This document shows, piece by piece, positions 7,108 through 14,080 of a DNA stretch of 14,587 bases. Location of the stretch: assembly GCA_034666705.1 (NCBI GenBank), contig JAXDLH010000246.1:1-14587 (forward strand), read 5' to 3'. How positions within the stretch are numbered: position 1 is the first letter of the stretch; the number at the start of each line of letters is the position of its first letter. Position numbers and translations under genes: made by a program. Under the pieces are notes generated by a model that searched no databases, was not told where the DNA came from, and was given only the letters and a program-made list of their open reading frames with translations. Origin of the DNA: JAXDLH01 sp034666705 (lineage in GTDB: Bacteria > Chloroflexota > UBA6077 > SHYK01).

Positions 7108-7818
7108 ATGGAGACTCCGCAGCGGCTGACCGAGGATTGGCGCGACGATCGGTACGTGGCCGAGTGGATCACGCGACAGGAGCGCCGTCCGGAGCGCCGC
7201 CGGCGCGACTTCACGCTGATTCGTGCGCACATCCCTTACACGCCGGAGCAGCCGTTTCGGTACCTGAACGTCGGCGCGGGCCCCGGCCCGCTCGACGCGA
7301 TGCTGTTGGCTCATTTTCCGCAGGCCCAGGCCACGCTGACCGACGGCTCGGCACTCATGTTGGAGCGCGCCCGCGAGGAGCTCGGCGAGGCCGCCGATCG
7401 GGCGCGCTACGTGCAGGCGGACTTTGCCCAGCCGGACTGGACGCAGGCCGTCGAAGGCCCATTTGACGTGGTCGTGTCGACTATCGCGATCCACAACCTG
7501 TTCGACGGCACCCGCATCCGCGCCGTATACCGCGCCATCTACGATTTGCTGGCGAATGACGGGGTCTTTCTGAACCTCGACTACGTGCGGCTCACGAACC
7601 CCGCACTGCGGCCGCTCGGGCGCTGGGCGCAGCGGGACCCGGATCTCGGGTTTTACGGCGGCGGCGGGGAAAGCCCGCTGCCGGGGACGCTCGAGGAACA
7701 GGTGGGCTGGCTGCGGGAAGCCGGCTTCTCCCCGGCCGACAGCCTCTGGCGGGAGTATGGCATCGCGCTGCTCTGCGGCGTCAAAGGCCGCCTGCCCCAG
7801 TTGGAGAGTCCCGGCTAG
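7108..7818 (+). CDS. class I SAM-dependent methyltransferase
   Basis: A 236-residue Rossmann-fold methyltransferase. Motif I is YLNVGAGPGPLDAML (52-66), the glycine loop that binds S-adenosylmethionine. Acidic Asp79 (LTDGS) ends the second strand and should contact the ribose. YVQADF (101-106) is the adenine-binding region, and FDVVVSTIAIHNL (119-131) is motif IV. The C-terminal part (about 160-225) carries a long insertion with GFYGGGGESPLPG, probably the substrate cap. Start choice: the ATG at 7108 has AGGAG 6 nt upstream (7097-7101); the frame is open back to 6928 but that part runs through the palindromic repeat. The protein resembles small-molecule methyltransferases of the Methyltransf_12/25 group and, more distantly, the CmoA-like group. 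It is transcribed alone, away from the bicupin gene and toward the M24 gene. Substrate unknown. Confidence 0.88.
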   Translation: METPQRLTEDWRDDRYVAEWITRQERRPERRRRDFTLIRAHIPYTPEQPFRYLNVGAGPGPLDAMLLAHFPQAQATLTDGSALMLERAREELGEAADRARYVQADFAQPDWTQAVEGPFDVVVSTIAIHNLFDGTRIRAVYRAIYDLLANDGVFLNLDYVRLTNPALRPLGRWAQRDPDLGFYGGGGESPLPGTLEEQVGWLREAGFSPADSLWREYGIALLCGVKGRLPQLESPG

Positions 7819-7874
7819 CGAACGAGCGGCCCTTCCCAGGCCGGGCCAGTGTGGCTGATTGATCCCCCAAGGGC

Positions 7875-7938
7875 GGAGTGAAGAGGGAGCTCCCGGAGCT
7901 GAAACCGTTCAGCGCGCCGGGAGCTCCCTCTTCACTCC
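7875..7938. repeat. 22-bp perfect inverted repeat with inner stem, between convergent genes
   Basis: Bases 7875-7896 and 7917-7938 are exact reverse complements over 22 positions. The 20-nt centre folds again: GCTGAA (7898-7903) pairs with TTCAGC (7908-7913) around ACCG. Each arm contains the self-complementary GGGAGCTCCC, so the arms also share a direct repeat (7885-7894 and 7919-7928). It stands 56 nt after the methyltransferase stop and 86 nt beyond the M24 stop. It could act as a bidirectional terminator, but no T-run flanks it and it is much longer than most terminators. Confidence 0.75.
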
Positions 7939-8024
7939 ATCCCTGCTTTGGAAATAGATTTCCATGCCGCGGTGGCGCCCCGGCGGGGCATGACGACTCA
8001 GGATGAGGTGGTTTCGGCTACCTG

Positions 8025-9251
8025 TCAGAGTGAACCCGGCACCACCACCGAAACTCGAATGTCGTGGGCGCGCGTGCCGAGCCGGTAGCCGCCATTGGGC
8101 CCGATTGCCACCGTGTCGCCCCAGTTCACGCCGTGCTTGCGGTCCGCCGTAGCCACCCGCGGCTTGAGGATGAACACGTTACGCTCCTGTAATTGCAGGT
8201 TCAGCGACCGCGATGACGCCTTCGGATTCGTCACGAGCGGCCGGTCGTCGCCCTGGCCACGGCCATGCATCGCCAGGCCCGCCGTGCAGCCTGCCAATGG
8301 CCCGCTCGCTGGCGACGCCTCACGCACGGCCTGCTCGGTCGCCTTGAACAGCTCACCCACCGTTACGCCAGGCCGGAGTGCCTCCAGCACGCCATTGAAC
8401 ACCTCGCGCTGGATCTTGATCAGGTCGTGGTAGATCGGCTCGCATTGGCCAACCCACACCGGCTGCACGCACTGCGCCCGATAGCCCTGCCACGACGCTT
8501 CCAGCTCATCCTCGATGCGGTCGCCCAGCGCGAGCGTGCGATGGCTCGGACGGCTGAGGGTGCGATGGCTCTCGGGACCGGAAACCCAGTTGTAGTGCAC
8601 CGGTAGCTCGGAGCCGCGCTTGATCATGGCGTAGATCGCCTCGGCCCACACTTCGTAGTCCTTGGCGCCCGGCTGCGCCGCCGCGACCTTGGCCTCGATC
8701 GCGTGCTCGATCAGCTCGGTGCTCTTCGTCAGGCAGGCCACCTCTTCGTCGCTCTTCACCGAGCGCACCTCTTGCATCTGCGAGGTGCAGTCGACGAACG
8801 TCGCGTCCGGAAACGTCTCGAGCAGCTTCTTCATTTGCAGGTAGAGAATCGTGCCCTCGGGCGTGCGGTTGCCCGGGCCCATGCCGCTCACGCCGATGCG
8901 GCCCCGCTCGGCGCCCAGCTCCTTGATCCGATCGATGACCACGTCGCCGTACTCGCGGGCAGTATCGCGTACGTCGGTCACCCAGTCCTGGGTGGTGAGC
9001 CAGCGGTGGGTGCCGTCCTTCGCCGCCACGGTGACGTCGCCAGTAAGCGGAAAGATGCAGGCGATGTCGCTGTCGCCGCCGCCGCCGACGTGGGACAGGT
9101 AGCGCGCGTCGGCCTGAAAGTCGGTCGAGTGCCCGGTATTGTTCGGGGCGACGACCACGTCGAGGCTCTCCTGGGCCATCATCGCGCGCACGCGCGCCCA
9201 GCGGGCATCGCGCTCGGCGATCGAGAAATGCGGATAGGGGAACGTAGCCAT
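8025..9251 (-). CDS. M24-family (creatinase / aminopeptidase P fold) protein, metal site largely lost
   Basis: A 408-residue protein with a creatinase-type N-terminal domain (about 1-165) and a pita-bread domain (about 175-400). Family landmarks are EVRSVKSDEEVACLTKSTEL (161-180), the GD..E....WQGYRAQ strand pair (243-260), MHGRGQG (328-334) and GVNWGDTVAIGPNGGYRLGT (374-393). M24 peptidases bind two metals with Asp, Asp, His, Glu, Glu. Here the aligned positions read Glu249, Gln260, His329, Lys363 (FILKPRV where FTIEPG is usual) and Gly378 (NWGD where RIED is usual). Only the His remains, so ordinary two-metal peptidase chemistry is unlikely. Creatinase shows that this fold can work without metal. 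The ATG at 9251 has a perfect GGAGGT 5 nt upstream (9257-9262). The gene diverges from the ThDP-enzyme gene. The fold is clear; the reaction is unknown. Confidence 0.88.
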   Translation of the reverse strand: MATFPYPHFSIAERDARWARVRAMMAQESLDVVVAPNNTGHSTDFQADARYLSHVGGGGDSDIACIFPLTGDVTVAAKDGTHRWLTTQDWVTDVRDTAREYGDVVIDRIKELGAERGRIGVSGMGPGNRTPEGTILYLQMKKLLETFPDATFVDCTSQMQEVRSVKSDEEVACLTKSTELIEHAIEAKVAAAQPGAKDYEVWAEAIYAMIKRGSELPVHYNWVSGPESHRTLSRPSHRTLALGDRIEDELEASWQGYRAQCVQPVWVGQCEPIYHDLIKIQREVFNGVLEALRPGVTVGELFKATEQAVREASPASGPLAGCTAGLAMHGRGQGDDRPLVTNPKASSRSLNLQLQERNVFILKPRVATADRKHGVNWGDTVAIGPNGGYRLGTRAHDIRVSVVVPGSL

Positions 9252-9282
9252 GCGGGACCTCCATCGAATCGTGAATCAGCCG

Positions 9283-9311
9283 AAGGTACCACGCAGAGCC
9301 GACCCAGTCAA
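9283..9311 (-). promoter_or_regulatory. sigma-70-like promoter for the M24 gene
   Basis: On the minus strand TTGACT (complement of 9306-9311, 5 of 6 matches to the -35 consensus) is followed after exactly 17 nt by TACCTT (complement of 9283-9288, 3 of 6 matches to the -10). It would give a leader of about 25 nt containing the GGAGGT ribosome site. Its -35 lies only 7 nt from the -35 of the opposing promoter. Confidence 0.5.
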
Positions 9312-9318
9312 ATCGCGT

Positions 9319-9347
9319 TTGATCGGCGGGGGGTGCAGAGGTACGAT
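9319..9347 (+). promoter_or_regulatory. sigma-70-like promoter for the ThDP-enzyme gene
   Basis: TTGATC (9319-9324) and TACGAT (9342-9347) are separated by exactly 17 nt; each matches its consensus at 4 of 6 positions. Transcription would begin near 9354, giving a leader of about 74 nt. It is back to back with the M24 promoter. Confidence 0.5.
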
Positions 9348-9366
9348 TCGCCTGGGGGATAGGCGA
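9348..9366. promoter_or_regulatory. inverted repeat over the predicted ThDP-gene transcription start, candidate operator
   Basis: TCGCCT (9348-9353) and AGGCGA (9361-9366) are perfect complements separated by 7 nt, directly after the predicted -10 and covering the expected +1. The size and position fit a repressor operator. No regulator gene adjoins, so the partner is unknown. Confidence 0.35.
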
Positions 9367-9427
9367 CCACATTCGGGGAGAGCCTGTCGAACCACCCGTA
9401 CGGATCCAGTCAGCAGGAGGTGTCGCC

Positions 9428-11152
9428 ATGGCCGTCGCCGATCGGGCCGCCCCCCACCGCGTGCCCGTCGATCAGGGCTTCGCCGAGACGCTCGCCGCCT
9501 ACGGCGTGGAGTTCGTCTTTGGGATGAAGGTCTTTCAGGAGCTGGATACGAGCACCATCCAGCCGATTGTGATCCACTTCGAGGGCACGGCATCGCTCAT
9601 GGCCTATGGCTACGCGCGGATCAGCGGCAAGCCCGGTATCGTCGCCATCAACAAGCCGGGCAACCCGAACGTGCTGATGGGCATGCACGAGGCGTGGCAG
9701 TCGTCGGTGCCGCTCATCGTGCACGTCGACGGGATGGCGCCCGCCCAGATCGGCAAACACGCGACCTACGAGCACGACACGGCGGGGGTGGTGCGCGTCT
9801 TCTCGAAGGCGATCGTCGACGCCTGGGCGCCGGCGACCTACCCCGAGCAGCTACGCAAGGCGTTCCGCGTGGCCACCACGGGTCGCCCTGGACCGGTGGT
9901 GTTCCACCAGCACGCCGGCGAGCGCTTCGAACGGCACGCCGGTGAGGTCGAAGTATTCGCCGAACCCCAGTACATGCGGTATCCGGCGCACCGCACGCCG
10001 CCGGAGCCGGAGGCAATCGAGCGTGCCGTCGAGGCGCTGCTGCACGCCGAGCGGCCCGGCATCGTCGCGGGCGGCGGCATCTACCTGTCGCGCGCCTGGG
10101 ATGAGCTGCGCGCCCTCGCCGACCTGCTCGATTGCCCGGTGGCAACCACGATCTCCGGTAAGGGCGCGTTCGACGAGCACGACCCGCGGTCGGTCGGGAG
10201 CACCGGCGACATTCAGGGCGGCCGCTATGGCCGCGGCCGGGTCGCGGCGCAGGTGATCAAGGAGTGCGACACGGTGCTGCTGGTCGGCACCCGCACGAAC
10301 CAGATGGCCACCAACTCGTGGACCCTGCCCGACCCCAGCTCGACGCTCATCCATCTCGACATCGATCCCGAGAACATCGGCCGCAACTATCGGCCGGAGG
10401 TTGAGCTGCTCGCCGATGCGAAAGTTGGGCTGCAAGCGCTGACCGCCGCACTCGTGGCCGCCGGGTACCAGCCACGCCCGTCGCGCTCGAACGAGATCCG
10501 CCAACTGCTCGACACGTGGTCCGAGGATTCGAGCCTGTTCATGGGCTCGACCCAGGTGCCGATCCACCCGGGCCGCCTGGTGCACGAGGTCAGCAAGGTC
10601 GTCGGCGCCAACACGATCCTCGTATCGGACGGCTCGAGCCCCTTCATGTGGGCGAGCAGCCACATCCTGGTGGACGCCGGCCCCACCTTCATCAGTCCGC
10701 GCGGCACGGGCGCGATTGGCACCGGCCTGCCGATGGCGATGGGCGCCAAGCTCGCCGCGCCAGCCAGGGACGTGATCTGCTTCGAGGGCGACGGCGGCAT
10801 CACGTGCGGCATCCTCTCCGAGCTGGAGACGGCGGCGCGCCACCGCATTGGCGTGACGACGATCGTGTTCAACAATGCCACGCTGGGCCACGAGCGCGTG
10901 AACTACACCGGCCCGCAGGGCGACGCTATGGATTTCCTGCCAGGCATCGACTTCGCGAAGGTGGCAGAGGGATTGCGGTGCGAAGGGATCCGGGTCGAGC
11001 AGCCAGAGGAGCTCGCGCCCGCAATTGCGCGCGGCCTGGAGAACGGCCGCCAGGGCAAGCCGACGCTGCTCGACGTGGTGCTCCACCACGATCAGTACCT
11101 GCGTCTGCCCTTCGGCGGCACCCCAACCGCCCCCGCCGGCCCGCCGGTGTAA
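9428..11152 (+). CDS. thiamine-diphosphate-dependent enzyme, acetolactate synthase-like
   Basis: A 574-residue enzyme of the acetolactate synthase / benzoylformate decarboxylase superfamily with the usual three domains. The N-terminal Pyr domain (about 12-175) has FEGTASLMAYGYAR (51-64), where Glu52 is the conserved residue that activates ThDP. The central domain (about 190-350) has GIVAGGGIYLS and LLVGTRTNQ. The C-terminal PP domain (about 375-555) has RGTGAIGTGLPMAMGAKLA and the ThDP/Mg motif GDG (454-456), 25 residues, then NN (482-483). Family members make or break C-C bonds next to a 2-oxo acid. The loop that reads GPG..N in acetolactate synthase is KPGNPN here (76-81), so true acetolactate synthase activity is doubtful, and no IlvN-type small subunit lies beside it. 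AGGAGG stands 7 nt before the ATG (9415-9420). The gene is divergent from the M24 gene and probably shares its regulation. Substrate unknown; a decarboxylase or lyase in a catabolic route is my inference. Confidence 0.9.
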   Translation: MAVADRAAPHRVPVDQGFAETLAAYGVEFVFGMKVFQELDTSTIQPIVIHFEGTASLMAYGYARISGKPGIVAINKPGNPNVLMGMHEAWQSSVPLIVHVDGMAPAQIGKHATYEHDTAGVVRVFSKAIVDAWAPATYPEQLRKAFRVATTGRPGPVVFHQHAGERFERHAGEVEVFAEPQYMRYPAHRTPPEPEAIERAVEALLHAERPGIVAGGGIYLSRAWDELRALADLLDCPVATTISGKGAFDEHDPRSVGSTGDIQGGRYGRGRVAAQVIKECDTVLLVGTRTNQMATNSWTLPDPSSTLIHLDIDPENIGRNYRPEVELLADAKVGLQALTAALVAAGYQPRPSRSNEIRQLLDTWSEDSSLFMGSTQVPIHPGRLVHEVSKVVGANTILVSDGSSPFMWASSHILVDAGPTFISPRGTGAIGTGLPMAMGAKLAAPARDVICFEGDGGITCGILSELETAARHRIGVTTIVFNNATLGHERVNYTGPQGDAMDFLPGIDFAKVAEGLRCEGIRVEQPEELAPAIARGLENGRQGKPTLLDVVLHHDQYLRLPFGGTPTAPAGPPV

Positions 11153-11522
11153 AACCAGCCGACCACCGACGGTACCGAACGTGGAAACGAATGGGCTTCA
11201 GCCCGAAGAAGCCAAAGCGAAGGGCGGCATGATCGCCGGACGCCAGGCCGCGGACTCGGGCCGTTTACGGGACGCCGCCGTCAAAGGTATCGCGGGAATC
11301 GCAGAACAGTATTGCGCGTGGCGGCTTGGGAACCAGACCTAATGGGTATCAGGAAAGCGGCTTCACAACTGGGCAATGAAGCAGGGCCCGATTGCCGAGT
11401 CTATTGTCCGATGCGAGCGTCATGGCGCAGTCATTTCACGGGCCTCGCCCGGGCCTCTGTTAAGCGGATCATCTGACTCCCATTAATAGCCAAACCCAGC
11501 GCGCCAGGATGGGGAAGGCCCC
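11153..11522. other. 370-nt spacer between convergent genes
   Basis: No supported gene. Near 11193-11213 GGGCTTCAGCCC overlaps a second possible stem (GGCTTC/GAAGCC, 11194-11199 with 11208-11213). A short frame (about 11229-11341) is open, but it has no ribosome site and no family resemblance I can name. A GGGG/CCCC mini-hairpin (11512-11523) covers the glycosyltransferase stop. I see no tRNA cloverleaf, transposase remnant or clear terminator. Confidence 0.45.
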
Positions 11523-12713
11523 CTACGCAGGCACCCGGTGGCGGTCAATCGCCTCCTGGTAGAGACCTTCGAGCTGCGCCGTAGCGGCGCTCCAGCGATG
11601 ATGCGATTCGACGTAGCGACGGCCGGCGGCGCTGAGGCGGCGGCGGAGATCCGCGTCGTCGAGAAGGCGCACGACGTCCGCCGCAAACTCGCTGGGGGAG
11701 TTGGCGACGAGGAGGTCCTGATCCGGCTCCGCGGCCAAGCCCTCGAATCCGACCGCCGAGCAGACCACCGGCAAGCCCAGCGCCATGGCCTCCAGCACCT
11801 TGTTCTGCACACCCACCTTCACGGTCACCGGGCAAATGGCCACGGTTGCCCCCCGAATCGCCTCGCGGATGTCCGGCAGGTAGCCGGTGACGCTGATTGC
11901 GGGGTCGCGCGCGAGATCGACGATCTCCTGGGGCGGGCTGCTCCCCACGATGCGGAGCTGCACGTCCGGCCGCTGCTGGCGCACGAGCGGCAAGATAGCA
12001 TCGACGAAGTGCCGCACCGCGGTGACGTTCGCGTGGTACGACATCTTGCCGGAGAAGACGAGCGTCGCTGGCTCACGCGCGCACCCCTGTACGGAAAAGT
12101 ACTCGAGGTCCACGCCGTTCGGCACCACGGTGAGCTCAGCGCCCGGCGCGAGCTCCTGCAGCCGCTTCGCGTCGACTGCCGACGTCACCGCTACGCGGTC
12201 GAAACGGCGGACTATCAAGCCCTCGAAGCGGCGGGTGCGCTGGAGCTCGAGCCGCGCCAGCACGTGTTGGCGCAGGCTGGTGCTGGCCGCGAGAGTCCGC
12301 TCCCATAGAAGCGAGATCGAATCCACCGCGTCGAATACGGTGGGGATGTGAGCCGGAATAGAAGCCCGCGCCGCCGCCCCGCGAAGGTGCTCGACGTGCA
12401 CCACGTCAAAGCCGCCAGTCGCAACGAGCTCGCGGAGCCGGCGATCGAGCGCGGGCGACATACAGACGGCAGCTTGCAGCGGGTCGCCACGCAACGCCGC
12501 GGCGGCGCAGCTCATGAGGGCGGTCGCCGGGCGAATCGGCACGAGCTCCACCCGAGCACCCAACTCCTCGAGTCCCGCCGCACCGGCCGCCTCGCGCGCG
12601 GTGGCGGTGGCGACCACCGTCACGTCATGATGCTGAGCCAGCTCTTTAATGAAGTTGTAGGGGCGCACCCTGATCGTCGAGGGCACATAGGGGACGACGA
12701 AGAGGACCTTCAC
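11523..12713 (-). CDS. GT4-family glycosyltransferase
   Basis: A 396-residue GT-B-fold enzyme that transfers a sugar from a nucleotide-activated donor, at the cytoplasmic membrane surface or in the cytosol. The N-terminal acceptor domain (about 1-190) starts MKVLFVVPYVPSTIRVRPYN and has FDVVHVEHLRG (102-112). The linker PNGVDLEYF (198-206) is the standard GT4 hinge. The C-terminal domain has LVFSGKMSYHANV (218-230), LRIVGSSPP, VTGYLPDI (275-282) and GVQNKVLEAMALGLPVV (301-317), where Lys305 and Glu308 belong to the donor phosphate/sugar site. It starts with GTG at 12713, with AGGAAAGG 12 nt upstream. It is the last gene of the run after the adaptor and a second GT4 gene, with a 67-nt gap. Likely role: exopolysaccharide or other surface glycan. 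Donor and acceptor unknown. Confidence 0.9.
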   Translation of the reverse strand: MKVLFVVPYVPSTIRVRPYNFIKELAQHHDVTVVATATAREAAGAAGLEELGARVELVPIRPATALMSCAAAALRGDPLQAAVCMSPALDRRLRELVATGGFDVVHVEHLRGAAARASIPAHIPTVFDAVDSISLLWERTLAASTSLRQHVLARLELQRTRRFEGLIVRRFDRVAVTSAVDAKRLQELAPGAELTVVPNGVDLEYFSVQGCAREPATLVFSGKMSYHANVTAVRHFVDAILPLVRQQRPDVQLRIVGSSPPQEIVDLARDPAISVTGYLPDIREAIRGATVAICPVTVKVGVQNKVLEAMALGLPVVCSAVGFEGLAAEPDQDLLVANSPSEFAADVVRLLDDADLRRRLSAAGRRYVESHHRWSAATAQLEGLYQEAIDRHRVPA

Positions 12714-12780
12714 GGTACCGGCAAACCTTTCCTAACCTGACTGACAACGCGCGCCATCCGCGCCTCTCTACCAGGCGCGC

Positions 12781-14043
12781 TCAGGGACGCGTAGCGCGCA
12801 GGGGGCGACGATCGTCGCCATGGAGCACTGCGCCGCCGGGCTGCGCTCCTGCTAGATCGGCAGAGTAGATGCGGTCGAGTCCCACGAGCGCGGTTCGCCA
12901 ATCGTAGCGGCTCTCCACGAGCTCGCGTCCAGCTCGAGCCAGCCGCGCCGCCTCGATGGGATCCTGCAGCAAGCGGCTCACCGCGGCGGCGAAGTCACGT
13001 GGGTCGTCCGCGACGAGCAGGTGCTCGCCCGCTCGCGCATCGATCCCCTCGACGCCAACCGTCGTCGACACGATCGGAATGCCCCGGGAGAACGCCTCCA
13101 CGATTTTGACGCGCATCCCACTGCCGGAGTGGAGGGGGACGACGAGCACGGCGCTCTCGTCGAGGATCGGGTCGAGGTCCTGCACGTAACCGGTTACGAC
13201 GATGCCACTCTCAGGCCCGCTCAATTGCTGAATATGCGCTGGCGGACGCGCCCCGACGACCCGAAACTCCGTGCCGGGCACAGCACGCCGAATCGAGGGG
13301 AACACCTCGGTGGCGAACCAGTGAATGCCCTCGATGTTCGGTGGGTAGAACATGGTTGCCACGCTGACGACGTGCCGCGCCGCCGGCCCACGAGCCACAA
13401 ACGGCAGCTCATCCGTATCGACCGCAATCGGGATAACCTCGGCATGCAATGCCGCCCCGGTGGCCCCCGCCAGATCTGCCGCGTCTTGCTCGCTGACTAC
13501 CGTCACGTCGTCGAAGCGACGGCACAGGTCGCCCTCATACCCACGCAGCTTGCGCCACTCCAACTCAGCCAGTAGGCGCTTCGGTCCCCAATGCTCTTGC
13601 GCCGCCGCGCGGCGGACAATCGTCCATACCGCGTTGTGCTCGTCCAGCACGTGCAGCGACACGGGGAGACCCACGGCGAACTGACCCATTGTCAACTGGT
13701 CAGCGTGCACCGCATCGAACTGATGCCGCTCCAGCAGATCAGCGATCGCCACCCGCATTGCGCGCGAGTCGTCACGTTCCACCAGGAAGGAGCGCCCAGT
13801 TGCGAGGCTGCGCCCCAGGGCGACGACGTCGCGGCCGCGCGATCTTCGCAGCGGCACGGTCGTCACGCTCGCACAGTACGACGCGAGCGACTGAGCGGCT
13901 TCCTCCTCTTTCGCGGATCGGACGAACGACGCGAGGTGGACTTCATGCCGCTGCGCAAGATACCGCAGCACGTTGTAGGTCTTGATCTTCGGGCCGGCAT
14001 CCGGCGGGAACGGCACTACCTGAGTCAGCAGCAGGATTCTCAC
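12781..14043 (-). CDS. GT4-family glycosyltransferase (exopolysaccharide type)
   Basis: A 420-residue GT-B enzyme related in layout to the downstream glycosyltransferase. The opening LLLTQVVPFPPDAGPKIKTY (4-23) resembles the sugar transferases tied to PEP-CTERM/EpsH-type exopolysaccharide loci (TIGR03087-like); that link is from memory of the family. FDAVHADQLTMG (109-120) is in the acceptor domain. VIPIAVDTDELPF (203-215) is the hinge. VVSVATMFYPPNIEGIHWF (225-243), VVTGYVQDL (282-290) and SGMRVKIVEAFSRGIPIVST (308-327) form the donor domain, with Arg311, Lys313 and Glu316 at the expected catalytic/phosphate positions. The last 25 residues are a polar, probably disordered tail. GTG start at 14043; GGGGA lies 9 nt before it. 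Only 27 nt separate it from the adaptor gene, so the two are very likely co-transcribed. Confidence 0.9.
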   Translation of the reverse strand: MRILLLTQVVPFPPDAGPKIKTYNVLRYLAQRHEVHLASFVRSAKEEEAAQSLASYCASVTTVPLRRSRGRDVVALGRSLATGRSFLVERDDSRAMRVAIADLLERHQFDAVHADQLTMGQFAVGLPVSLHVLDEHNAVWTIVRRAAAQEHWGPKRLLAELEWRKLRGYEGDLCRRFDDVTVVSEQDAADLAGATGAALHAEVIPIAVDTDELPFVARGPAARHVVSVATMFYPPNIEGIHWFATEVFPSIRRAVPGTEFRVVGARPPAHIQQLSGPESGIVVTGYVQDLDPILDESAVLVVPLHSGSGMRVKIVEAFSRGIPIVSTTVGVEGIDARAGEHLLVADDPRDFAAAVSRLLQDPIEAARLARAGRELVESRYDWRTALVGLDRIYSADLAGAQPGGAVLHGDDRRPLRATRP

Positions 14044-14064
14044 GCAGTTGCATCCCCGACACTT

Positions 14065-14080
14065 CGGCGCTCAGGCGCCG
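14065..14080. other. small hairpin straddling the adaptor stop codon
   Basis: CGGCGC (14065-14070) and GCGCCG (14075-14080) pair perfectly around TCAG; the complement of the TCA is the adaptor's TGA stop. It lies 21 nt ahead of the glycosyltransferase GTG and could affect the balance of translation between the two genes. Confidence 0.35.

Noticed and set aside
8025..9251. Annotation as an active Xaa-Pro aminopeptidase
   Set aside because: The fold fits, but four of five metal ligands are replaced, so the enzymatic label is not supported.
9851..11089. Minus-strand open frame of 412 codons opposite the ThDP enzyme
   Set aside because: Antisense shadow; the plus-strand protein has intact catalytic and cofactor motifs.
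11229..11341. Small open frame in the spacer after the ThDP gene
   Set aside because: No ribosome site, no recognisable domain, and its composition looks like ordinary spacer.
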